A DNA stretch of 64,000 bases from Thalassia testudinum (taxonomy: Eukaryota; Streptophyta; Magnoliopsida; Alismatales; Hydrocharitaceae), in NCBI GenBank assembly GCA_037157565.1, contig JAZHRO010000039.1, forward strand, positions 45,880,001-45,944,000. The letters run 5' to 3'. The notes beneath the pieces are model-generated. The model saw nothing but the letters and a program-made list of their open reading frames with translations. It ran no database searches and was not told the origin of the DNA. Below are positions 11,671 through 22,799 of the stretch, one piece after another. Every line of letters begins with the position of its first letter. Position 1 is the first letter of the stretch. The translations under genes were made by a program, and so were the position numbers.

Positions 11671-12620
11671 ACGCGACCAGAGCTGATAGACCACATCATC
11701 GTAGGGCAGATGGTCGATCCGTACTTACAGGCGCTACGAGACAGGGTGTTGACAGGGGATCCAGGAGACTTTTCCTTTTCAGATGAGATACTACGCATGA
11801 GGGGATGCTCATGCGTTCCTAGGGACGAGGAGTTGTTGAGAGAGCTCCTGGCTTAGGCGCACGGGTACAAGTTCACCATACATCCTGGGAACACAAAGAT
11901 GTACCATGACTTGCGACGTGACTTTTTGTGGAGAGGGATGAAGCAGGATCTTGGTGAGTTTGTGCAGTAGTGTTTAATATGCCAGCAGGTAAAGGCCAAG
12001 CATCAGAGACTTGCGGGTCATTGCAGCCACTTCTTGTGCCAGAGTGGAAGTGGGAGAGCACCACCATAGACTTGGTGGTGGGTCAACCAATTACCCAGCG
12101 GGGACACGACGTAGTCTGGGTGATTGTAGATAGGTTGATGAAGACGGCGCCTTTCCTGCCGATTCGAGTCACCTTTGGACCAGCACAGTTAGCAGAGAGA
12201 TACATCCGAGATGTGGTGTGCCTGCACGGATTCCCACGTGAGATTGTATCCGACAGGGATACTCATTTTACTTCCCAGTTCTGGGCTGAGTTTCAGCAGG
12301 CCTTGGGGATGCGTTTGAGGTTCAGTACCGCTTACCACCCCCAGACGAACGGACAGTTAAAGCGCACCATTTAGACACTTGAGGACCTTTTGCGCACCTA
12401 TGTACTAGACTGGAGAGGCTCCTGGGAGGAGCATTTGTCCCTGGCAGAGTTTGCATACAATAATAGTTACCACTCGAGCATCAGCATGGCACCTTACGAG
12501 GCTCTGTACGGACAGAGGTGTACTGCACCCTTGAGTTGGGTCGAGGTGGGGACCAAGTGGGAGGTTGGTCCCAGGTTGATCCGACTGAGTCAGGAGGTGA
12601 TAAAACAAATTCACAGATGA
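11671..12620 (+). pseudogene. Tekay integrase, catalytic glutamate replaced
   Basis: The phase shifts between 11670 and 11970. The N-terminal zinc module is recognisable (HPGNTKMYHDL, then CLIC with a stop just before it). The core has TTIDLVVG (first Asp) and SDRDTHFTS (second Asp, 12250-12261). The third catalytic residue, in the block that usually reads GQSERTIQ, is GQLKRTI followed by TAG (12372-12374); Glu is replaced by Lys at 12360-12362. Stops at 12372 and 12617 fit C-to-T changes (CAG to TAG, CGA to TGA). Integrase inserts the cDNA; this copy could not do so. Confidence 0.9.
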
Positions 12621-13123
12621 CTTTGCACTGTCAGGAGTAGGCAGAAGAGCTACGCTAACCGGAAACGCAAAGAGGTGCAGTTCGAGGTTGGAGACCACGT
12701 CTTTCTCCGTGTTTCGCCCATGAAGGACCTGCAACGTTTTGGGGTGAAAGGGAAGCTTCCACCAAGGTTTGTGGGGCCCTTTGAGGTCCTAGAACAGGTG
12801 GGACCCGTTGCTTACCGACTTGCCCTTCCTCCCCAGCTTTCTGGAGTGCACGACGTGTTCCACGTGTCCAACCTCAAGAAGTATGTCGCCTATCCCAGAT
12901 CCCGTTCGAGGTGGGTGACGACCTGACCTACCCCGAGAGACCAGTACAGATACTAGATAGAGCCATCAGGAATCTGAGACGGAAGTAGGTACCACTGGTG
13001 AAGGTCCTATGGAGAAGCCAGCGGTACAAGAAGGCGACTTGGGAGCTTGAGGCGGTGATGCGAGAGCGGTACCCGAAGCTTTTTGAGGGTACGTCTTTTG
13101 GAACCTACTTCGCTCCTCTTTAA
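12621..13123 (+). pseudogene. Tekay integrase C-terminus and chromodomain
   Basis: The segment 12675-12926 holds the GPY/F-type module ([20 protein letters not shown] and [11 protein letters not shown]). A phase change then leads into a chromodomain-like tail (12927-13089) with YPERPVQILDRA, VPLVKVLWRSQ and ATWELEAVMRERYP, interrupted by one TAG near 12986. The frame ends at TAA 13121-13123. Chromodomains of this clade bind modified histones and guide insertion to heterochromatin. The order integrase, GPY/F, chromodomain supports the Tekay assignment. Confidence 0.88.
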
Positions 13124-16100
13124 GTTTGTTATGCATTTTTATGTTCCTTTCCTGCACCCTAGCTAGCTCAAGTTTCGAGGATGAAACTTCCTTTAAGTTT
13201 GTTATGATGTAATGACCCATTACATTTTTAGCCGAATAAGATGTCTGGAGTTTCGGTCAGGTGTCTGTCTAGACGTTTGGACACATGCCCGAACGTCTGA
13301 AAATAAAATTTCCGTACTGCGCTTTGTGCTCTGCGTGCGGGCAGCGCGTAGAGGCCACTCTCTCTCTCCTTCACCCCCACCAAACCCTAACTTCCCTCTA
13401 TATAAACCCCCTCCCTTCCCCTCTCCTCTCCTCCTCACACCACTCAAGCCACCACCACCTCCATCTTCTCCACGACAGCCACATTTCCCTCCCATCCCTG
13501 CTGCTGCAACCGCGGCAAGGAAGAAAGGAACCGGCGAAAGGAGAGCGGGGAGGAGCCAGAGCGAGACAGTGCGAGGGAGTGAGAGCGGGGGAGGAGAAAG
13601 GCGACCGCAGGAGCTCGTGGGAGAGAGGAGGACGCTAGCGAGGAGCTCTCAAGCTCCTACAGCTGCTGGAGTCGCCGCTGCAGGTGGAGGTGCGAGCGGG
13701 GCGAGCTGCGAGGAGGTTCTGATACTGAAAATTTTCCAATATCAGACATCTGGAGTGAAGTCCAAACGATTGTCGAGGCACCTGGACGTCCGGAGCTGAG
13801 GCCGGACATCTGAAAGCACGTATCGCGCGAGGTACGTACATTCCTACGCTGATTTCCGCCATGCAGAAGATCTCAGTGCAGGAGTTGTTGGGCTAAAGTC
13901 ATTCCTGCATTTTCATACGCAAGGCAGGCTTTGAGAAGGCACGTGGTGCGCTTTCCCAAATACTTTTGGACGTCTGATCACGTCACCAGACGTCCGAAGG
14001 TGCTTCCAGACGACCAGAGACCTTATCCGATGTCTGGAATAACCCTCAGACGGTCGCAGGGGGAGTCTGGATGTCTGATCAGCCGCAGGGAACACAAGGT
14101 GAGTTCTGACATCTTTTAAGACTTCTGGGATTAGTTCCAGACGTCTGATTTTGATCAGAAACCACATTTTTAGCCTGTTTAAGGCCCAAACGGAATCGGA
14201 TTTCCGCAAACGAAGTACCGTTGTTTTCCACTCGAGTTCCTCTATGTGTTCATGTTGAGTATCTACTATTTTGAGCTCATCTAATGTACATTGGTTGCTG
14301 ATACAGGTTACCAACCAGTGGCGTCTTCGAGGCCCGTGGAGACGACGAGATCTGCGGCACAGGACCTCATTCCTCCCGTGATACTCGGTGGAGTGGTTTA
14401 ACTCAGTTGTTAATATTTAAATAAGATTGGACTTGGTTGGAATAGTCAGATTGAACTCTAGGATATGAAATGAATCCTAGGGTAGAAATGAATGAGCCTA
14501 TTTGAGCTATACTGTTTACTTGAATGCATGGTTAAGATAAATTACTAGCAAATGCCTTTAATATAATTACGAGATGCATGTTAAAATACGAGCTGCCTGT
14601 ATGCAATTGGGAAATTGCCTATGAAACCACAAGTTGCATGTTATTGAGAAATGAATTATAAAAACACAAGCTGCCTGTATACGGATGAGGAACAAATTAT
14701 GAGACATGAGATCTGGACCTAGATAAATGAAATGAATATGAGCATGAACCCTACGAGGAATTAGGAGAAGAACTCCTATGGATGAAAGGAAATCTGGAAT
14801 GTAGACGGGAAGTGTGCTGGCCCTTGTGTACGTGGTACCAAGGAGAGTAACTGTCCCTTTTTAGTGTAGAGCAGAGCTAGTCTCCCTTGGGTTAAGATCC
14901 GGGGTTAGGATTGGCCACTCTACACCAACTCCTATGGCCCTCGCGTATGCCGTACCAAGGTGTGCTACTAGTGTAGGGGGCGAGCTAGCCACCCCACGGG
15001 GCCCGGGGTTTAGCTAGCTACCCTACACCGACTTTGTTAGGCCCTTTGGGCAAACTGAGGTAGTCAGACGAGGGTGCGCGGACAGTGGAGGGGCAAAACC
15101 CCTATTTGGTTCTGAGGGTCGAGACCTCTGTTCTGAGAGGGTAAGGCCATATACTGTTCTGTGCTGTACTTTGGGCGTACCCACTAGCGGAAACGATTGA
15201 CCACATGTCAGTGCGGGTGTTGTTCGTTGATGGCATAATGATGGTGATGATGACTTATGATGACTCCATTGTTATTTATATAATGAATTGATGTTATTGT
15301 AGTAACTGTAGGAAATACAAACCATCTTTACGACCATTATTATTTAATTAACTAAATTTTTTTACTGATTTATTCCAGGTCGTTCACTGGAAGGCAGATA
15401 TTGATTTACATCACTCTCTAGATCCAAAATTATTCTTTAATTCTAAAAAGAAATTTTATGTCCAACAAAAAATGAATAAATAAATACTTGATTTAATTGT
15501 GTACAAAGAATCAATTAAAATGCTTGCAAAAATTAATTACAAACAAGCATCAAACACTTCATCGCTATACTCTAAACTATATATTTATAAGTTATACTGC
15601 TAATACTTACATAAACATACATTACTAACTCATATTACATATCATACAAGCTTCACTTATTATACTGACATAAACAGTAACACAAATAATAGCTATAGCG
15701 ACAGATATAAGCATCGCTGAACCCTAAAAAACTATATACAAGGGAAACAAGGGTCTATAGCGACGGTTATTTTGCCTACAGTGACACTTTATTTTGTTAG
15801 TAAAGGTCTAAGTTATATATAGAAATACATAACTATACTACGTGTATATATATATATATATTATAGTTATCTTGTACAGTTTTATTTATACAGGTTTTCA
15901 ATCTGTATATACTTTATACTTACAAGTATCTGTACTCTCCCTCTTTCTCTCTTTACTCCTCCTCTGCCTTTCTTCTTCTTCTTCTTAATTTTATTCTTCG
16001 TCAGTTCTCAGCGGCACTTAAGCCTTAAATACTTTAATGATTAGTCAATGTCATTATAGCTCTTAATTAATCAAAAATTTGTTTAATTTGGAAACACGCT

Positions 16101-16281
16101 TTCGAGGGATACACAGCACCCAAAGGGTGGGACCAGACCTCTACTAAGCGCGTCCTAATTTCTCATTAGGCCACTTAATTACGAGTTTACATGCCCAGAT
16201 CAGTGGTCTTCGCAGCCCGCACACCCCCGGGCCCCCGACCCCACACATCATATTCTCAGTATGCTCATCTGTAATAGGATT

Positions 16282-16335
16282 ATCGGTTGTTCAGGGGCCC
16301 AGTGCCTATGACAACTGGGCCCCCGAACAACCGAT
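16282..16335. repeat. 22-bp-stem hairpin
   Basis: ATCGGTTGTTCAGGGGCCCAGT pairs with the reverse complement at 16314-16335 with one mismatch across a 10-nt loop. It is GC-rich next to AT-rich sequence. A precursor of small RNA or a MITE core are both possible; nothing else identifies it. Confidence 0.8.
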
Positions 16336-17423
16336 CGTCCCATGCAACAAATTCCATTTAAAGTGCTGCGTGCGCTCGCCCGCCCATGATGTGGGACTAT
16401 CTAGGCGCAAGCGCAGCGCAAAAATTCCAGCAGCAGAGCGGCAATTACGATTTTGGTCCTCAATTCGAGAGCCATAATTTATTAAATATTAAAAATAAAT
16501 TATGTGAAAATAAAGTATTTATATAGTACTATACAATTGTACAATTAATTTATAATTTTAACTATATTTAATATATGAATAAATTAGCTAAAGTATATAG
16601 TTTATGCATACTTAATTTTAGGTTTTGTTCCTTAATTACGTATAAATTATTTATTATATGGTCTAATTGACCTTATACAGAGTTAGTATACATGTATAAA
16701 TATTTTATAAATATTTTTATTATATTTTACAGATTTGATTCATGTTTTATTTACATTTAAATAGCCAATTTTAGGATTATTTTATTTGTAAATTAAATTT
16801 AAATAGTGTATATATTATAAATATACTTAAATCAGGTTAAATTACTTAAAATACAATAGTATACATATACAGTATAAATTACTTAATTTTAACTTAATTT
16901 ACTAATTTATTTTAATTTAATCTAATAACTTAACTATTAACTTAATAAATTAATTATTTTTTCTGTATACATAATTAAATTAAGGTACAAGTTTTAATAT
17001 GTTTATAATATACATATAAATACATATATACAGTATTATAACTTAATATGGTTATTTATAGTGCTTATTACTTTATATAGCTTATGGTACATATACATTA
17101 GTTTAATTAATAATTAGTTGTATAATTAAGATATATATAGCATACTCTAACTTAAATATTTAATTTACATGATACAATATATACATGAGTTATTTAACTT
17201 ATAGATCTGTATGCTTTACATTATAGATAATTAAGCATACTATATAGCTTAAATAATTACTTATATACACATTATCCAAAGGATTTTTACTGTTTTTGGG
17301 ATTTTTTTTAGTTTTTATGGTTTTAATTATATGTTATGGAGGTAGGAAATGTGAATGGAAGAAATGGATGAGAAAGAGAACATATTTTTGGTGTTTTGAG
17401 AGGTACATTCTTTTATTAAAGCT

Positions 17424-17483
17424 CATGGTATACAGAACCGTCGACTGGCAAATTATGTCAAGTCGAGGGTTCTGCATACCATG
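17424..17483. repeat. Long imperfect hairpin with 27-28 bp arms
   Basis: CATGGTATACAGAACC and its partner GGTTCTGCATACCATG form the outer arms, and the pairing continues inward through a GTCGACT/AGTCGAG block to an AATTAT loop. The size suits a microRNA-like or foldback-element hairpin, but no flanking duplication was found. Confidence 0.7.
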
Positions 17484-20400
17484 AAATTTGATATGCAGTT
17501 AGAAAACTATCTGATCTTCAATCAGACAGTTTTATTTTTCTTTTATATTTTTTATAATTTTTATTTAAAATCTCAAGTTCACTCATCCTAAGCCTTTAAA
17601 AGGTTGTTTAAAGTGTCCTAAGGGCTTAAGATGAGACCTAACTATCTAGAAGGCAGGAAACTACCTTAAACATGCTCAGTCTAAGTTATGAAACATATAA
17701 AGGTAATTAAGCATGTAATTCAAGATAAATTTCAATCAATTCAGATGGTGGACAGTACAAATTCTTTGTTTAGCTGACAAAAGATTAAAAAGAGTTGATT
17801 ACAGCCTTCAACAGATGTTACAAGCCAATTAAAGTAAAGGAAAGCTTACATACAGTTTATACAACAAGTCACGACAGTCAGCTTCTAATATAACTAGATC
17901 TAAACTACTGTCACCATGGGGTTTATTCAGATTTGGGATTTCCTACTAGATCAGCAGGAAGAAGCTTCTCAAATGCAGCAGCTAAGCAGAAGAGTACTCA
18001 ACAGTAAACAACTGTTGAAACTCCCCTCACTGCCACAAATTTGGTTATACTTTAGATGTCTTAACTACTGCTGCAGTAAAGACATCTTCCATAGAATCAG
18101 ATCTACAACAGAGAAGACTCAGAACCAGCTACCTAATAACTTGAATCAACCAATCAAATTCCAGATCAGGCTATAGACAACCTGATCAGGAATTTTAAAT
18201 GGTTGTTTTAGGAACTACATAGCTGGATTGAGGGAAAATGTAGCTGCAATTGCACCACTTTGCTCTAAATCTGGAATTAAAACACATAAAACACAATCTG
18301 ACAAGGGTTTCAATTCAAATAAAAACCAAAAACCAAGATCCCTTGTCAGCAAATTCCCTTCAGATCAAATGAAAGCTAATCTATCTCTTCCTAATGCTAT
18401 AGACAACATGTAGGAAGAGTTAAATCAGTAACTTTAAAAACACACACTCAAATCCCAGAATTCTAAGACCTAAAGGAATATGGAAAATTCCTTAGGTCAA
18501 AACATCATTCTTCTAGAAACAATTAACTGATGAATACAGGATAGGACTTCAAATCACCAAAGTGAATTTCATGAGCCCTATCATGTAATCAAGGCATTGC
18601 AAACCTCATGAGGATCCAAATCAAATTATGGCTCCTCTGAGGTGAATTCTAATTTCAGAATCACCTCAGATTCCTAGCCAAAGAATTAATCAACTGATCA
18701 GAAACTCAGTTTGCTAGATCATAGAGTTTAAAGCTCTCAAATGTATAAAACATTGAAATCTGACTTCATCAAACAAATCTGGCAAACCGGTTCTCTTTCA
18801 AGCTCAAATTAGGGGCTTTGTGACAAAACATGAGATGAGTGAGAAGCCCCTAACATGATCTTTGACGCAAATTTTAGATATGATATCAAAAGATAATCAG
18901 ATCTGAAATTAGGTCAGATGAGTGAGAGAATTGCGAGAAATAAATTGTGGGAGTCAGAAGTGATATGGAAAACATAGAGAGGGAGAAATCTTATGATAAA
19001 TGGCTGTGTGAACCATCCCCTCTGATCTGGAATGATCAGAGGAGGTGAGGGGAGTGCATCTATTCTACTTCTACTGCTACAGCTAATCTAATAGAACAAT
19101 TGAATTAAACGCTACGAATTACTTTAATTTCATTGCTAATCTACTTAACTACAGCTACAACTAAATTGCAAAATATTAAATCTACTCTAACAAGAAGAAT
19201 GGGACCTATGGGTCCTTAGCCGACGGCTAAGGAGGAAGAAGGGAGGGAGATGACTCCAGTGGAGGGAAAAGCCTTCTAGTGAGGCTTCAGAGTCGTCCTC
19301 AGGTGCTATGAGATCCTTAGCAACGAGGAGGTCGAATAGAAGTCGGTGATTTCACAGCCGGTGGCTGTGAAATCAGGGATTTGGTGGGGAGGGCAGCTAG
19401 AGTGGACGAATGACCGCTAAGAGATGTAGGAGAGAGCGATCCCCTACGCACGCGACCACTGAGGTGCTTAAGTAGCAAACTCAATGGTTCAGATCACCGC
19501 GCGGGTGAAAATAATCGATGAAGCAACCGGCGGCAAGGATGAGAGGAGAAGGGCACGTGGTTTGACAACTCAAAAACTGACCGTCCAATGGGATCTGGGG
19601 AGAAGGGTGAGCGCACACGTCGCTTTGCCCGAAGCTTCGATTCAGATCGAGCCGCAGATCAAAATCACGAGAGAACGGACGGCCAAGATCTGCCATGTTC
19701 TTCGCGCGCTACAGTGCGTGCGAAGAACAGCAGGCGGCAACAGTCTGTTGGGAAAATTGCAGCGAGAACCCCTTCATGAAGGGGTAGAAAAATTGTACGC
19801 AGGCCCATAAGTGGAGGAAAGTGTAACAGGACGGACCCTAAGGGCTTTCAAAGGGGTTCCTACGGGTTACAAGTAGGTCCAAAAAGGATTTCTAAAGAAG
19901 AGAATGTGATGCATGAAGGACCTAAGTGTAAACTCTATATTTCAAGGCCTTAATGATGTCCAAATGCCTTCAAATTTTTATATGTGCTCAATTGAACATT
20001 TAAAAAATTAATTGTACTTTTGATTTGGACTTTTAAACTTGTTTATGTGTTCAATTCACACTTGGATCACCATTTGACCTAATAATATCTCGTTTCATAA
20101 CCTAATTATGCAATTTTAACACAGAATCAAGGTTTTAGGCCTTTTTCTTTGATTCCCACACTTAACCCTTTTTATCTGTTAATTTGATATTATTTAACCC
20201 AGTGTCTAGCTTAACTTCAGCTTTTTAGCTATGATGAGTAGCCACTCATCAGCGGGGTAGCTACCCGTGCGCTTATCATGGTGCCGTAGTCACTGCTACG
20301 TCTTGACAGTGACATCGAGGTGGTTGACTAGGTGTAGGACTACCACAGGGGACTCTCCTGGCCAGGAGAGCACCACGTGTACCTTCTACTCTACAGAAAA

Positions 20401-20985
20401 GACTGCAATCAAGATCGTTCCCATGAGGAACATGCAAGATCAAGAAATACCTAGAAACTCTGAGAAATAGATGAAACATAAACACTTAAATGAGATAAAT
20501 AGAAATGAAAAATAAACCTGTTGTTGTTTTAACTGTACTTGTACTTAAATAATGTAAACAACACTCTACTCAGTGTTCACTGACTCTGTCTTTTCATAAC
20601 ATTGTTCAGGACCAGGAATTGAGCAGCCCGAGTTTCCAACTGCAATGGGTGTTAGGCCCAGCTGAGCCCAGTCGTAGTCATTTTTCATCTCTTTCGTTTT
20701 CTACTGTTGTAGTGAGTAATGAACACATGCTTTACTGTTCCTGCTACTTCATGTTCCTTTACGCTTTCTGTTGTTGTTGTGGTAGCATGTACTATATTTT
20801 GAGACGGTTGTTCTACTTTCTTTACTGCTTCGTACTTTTCTTCTGCTTAATTATATTGCATGTGTGAATGTGGTTTATTTTCCTGCTTGTAGTTATTTCT
20901 TGTTGGAAGACTAGATCTTGGGATTAGTCGAGGTAAGCCAGACTCGGGTCCTGTAGAGATCTGTGAACCGGGTCATAACATACCA

Positions 20986-21111
20986 CTACGCACTCTCGGC
21001 GATGCGCTACTCACAGTAGGCAAGCTGGTAGCCAACAAGTTCCTCGAATAAGACTTTGAGGGTTGTGAAATACTTAACCAAGATCATGTCGCCATAGATA
21101 TCAGCTAGGCA
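20986..21111 (-). pseudogene. Ty1/copia gag, middle fragment between two nested elements
   Basis: These 126 bp are trapped between the right end of the Tekay element and the left end of the Sirevirus element. Read on the minus strand they give a gag-like run (DMILVKYFTTLKVLFEEL) equivalent to the helix around the conserved YF..L..L.EEL of copia Gag, then a stop. The upstream neighbour on the minus strand is 41591-41492 and the downstream one 2271-1890. This places the two insertions 126 bp apart in the original gene. Confidence 0.6.
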
Positions 21112-21116
21112 AGAAC

Positions 21117-22744
21117 TGTTAGTTCAACCCTTCATAAATAATATTTTGATGATTTTACAAAATAAAGGAAAAAAGATAAAACATAAGCGTAGCATATTTT
21201 TCTCTGTAATAACACAATTGCAGGTTTCATGGAGTTTTCCAAGTCGGAGGATTAAAAGCGTGAAGACTAGATTAGCATAAGTGTTGTCATAGGTCATAGA
21301 CTTTTATGTAAACTTTCAAATGTTGTAATCTTTATTTTATTTGAGTCTAGAGATTTTGTAAAGAACCTCCAAACATAACTTATAAATAGCTAACTTAGGC
21401 TCTCTACACTTAGGATAAATTAGAAACAAAAACCTAACACTAAGTCACAAATCAAGCATCCATAACAACTGTCAAATGTCTGATTTTCAACTTTAAGGTA
21501 TCTGATCATTGTTTCAGACATCTAATTCCTATAGCATTGCCTTTACATTCTGATTTCTTAGGCATCAGTCGAAGCAACCTTCTATCAGACGTCCATAGCC
21601 TCATCCAGACGTCGAATAGATTGCCTGGATGTCCTTAAACCAACCATTAGCTCAAGTACCCATTTTCTTTCTGTTATAACAGGAAAATACACTTTTAGAT
21701 GTCTAGACATGTCTCCAGACGTCTATCAATGGACCGTTGCCCATTTATTTCTATGCAAATCTTATTAGAAGCTAAAGATCAACTCTCAGATTTCCAAGGC
21801 AAGTCCTTTTTATTTTTCCAGACGTCTAGGAAATCCAGCAGACATTCATACTGACGTCTGTTTCTTAAAATCTAGAACCCTATTTGGATCTGGTCAAAAC
21901 AGGAACGAATCCACTTATAATTTGACATCCAATATTTTTATTAGATGTCTTATATGAATATATCAGACGTCCCTATTTCGATCCAATGAAAACAGTAAGC
22001 CTGACTAATAGAATCAGACGTCCATAATTGTAATCAGACATCTTATAAGACGTCTGAACCTAAAATCAAACATCTGATATTGGTGTCAGATTCATGATTG
22101 CTTTGATTTGTGTTGGATTTCATCCCAATCTCTTAGGACTTGCCTCCAATGGCTAGGAGACCTCTCCCAGGCATTCTTGAAGGTTCCAAACTTGCCTATA
22201 AATAGACTACAACCCCTCTTAGGCAAAACACACCTCTTGAGATTCAATTTCCTTACAAAATCACTATCTCACTACTCTTTGCTTCCTATTGCTCTTATAC
22301 TGTGCCAACACTCTGATTAGAGGGCAAACCAACACTCCCGATGCACTTCATGCTGCTAATTCTCAAGGAGTTCTTTTTATGCTTAATAGATAAGGTAGTC
22401 ATTAATATTCTTGGGTGTTCTATAAGTGTTGTTTCATTCTTATTATTGTAATTTAGGTATCCGGCCTGTCGAGTCCCCGTCTCTTCATTGTGAAGGGAGA
22501 AACCTCCGTTTAGGGATTGGAAGTGAGATTTGTAATTGAGGTACACTACCCTCGTTTAAGTAGTATGGCTAGTGGATTGATCACTTTGTGATCTAAAATC
22601 CAAAGTCAAGAGATTGGCTTAGGTGATGGTTTTCACCTGTTTTGGGTTTCCACCTAAAAATCTTGCGCCTCTTTTTGTGATTGTATTTTTTTGTCTTACA
22701 ATATTTTATAAATTCACTATTCACCCCCCTCTAGTGCAATTTCA
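21117..22744 (+). repeat. 5' LTR of the Sirevirus-type element
   Basis: This 1628-bp LTR is uninterrupted. It carries GACGTC-type palindromic motifs from 21480 to 22090, then a TATA-like CTATAAATAG (22197-22206). The 3' LTR at 35348 aligns closely, with scattered substitutions and a short deletion near 36050. Confidence 0.93.
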
Positions 22745-22746
22745 TT

Positions 22747-22758
22747 TGGTATCAGAGC
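22747..22758 (+). promoter_or_regulatory. Primer binding site of the Sirevirus-type element
   Basis: TGGTATCAGAGC starts two bases after the LTR end and matches the 3' end of initiator tRNA-Met. Confidence 0.95.
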
Positions 22759-22799
22759 AGGTTTTCCACTTTTAGGAGTAACATCCGCGGGAAGATCAC

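Larger units (their letters stand above)
15218..20251 (+). mobile_element. 5-kb TG...CA insert in the Tekay 3' LTR, non-coding
   Basis: The insert begins TGTTGTTCGT and ends GCCACTCATCA, with a perfect duplication GCGGG (15213-15217 and 20252-20256). No gag or pol domain and no primer site is visible. It contains TATAGCGACGG-type repeats (15690-15800), a (TA)n run near 15846, a CT-rich run (15935-15990), a strong hairpin at 16282-16335, an AT-rich stretch (16440-17290) and another hairpin at 17424-17483. The 3' terminus ATGATG...CATCA resembles that of the inserts at 25298 and 36531. It is either an unusually long solo LTR or a composite with older insertions. Confidence 0.65.
2272..20980 (+). 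mobile_element. Tekay/Del-type Ty3/gypsy chromovirus, full length but dead and triply invaded
   Basis: The element begins TGTAATGACC and ends GGTCATAACA, and is flanked by perfect 5-bp duplications TACCA (2267-2271 and 20981-20985). It has two LTRs of about 2.7 kb once insertions are subtracted, an initiator tRNA-Met primer site, and gag, protease, RT, RNase H, integrase and chromodomain sequences in the Ty3/gypsy order. The long LTRs and the chromodomain after integrase fit the Tekay (Del) clade. The LTRs differ by many substitutions, so it is old. Insertions at 2406-3919, 6968-8662 and 15218-20251 each carry their own target duplication. Confidence 0.9.
13208..20980 (+). repeat. 3' LTR of the Tekay element (interrupted)
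   Basis: It starts TGTAATGACCC and ends GGTCATAACA before the TACCA duplication. It matches the 5' LTR throughout, with a 5-kb insert at 15218-20251. GACGTC-type motifs recur at 13240-13310, 13740-13830 and 13970-14150, and a TATA box lies near 13400. The sequence just before the LTR is not the usual polypurine tract. Confidence 0.9.
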
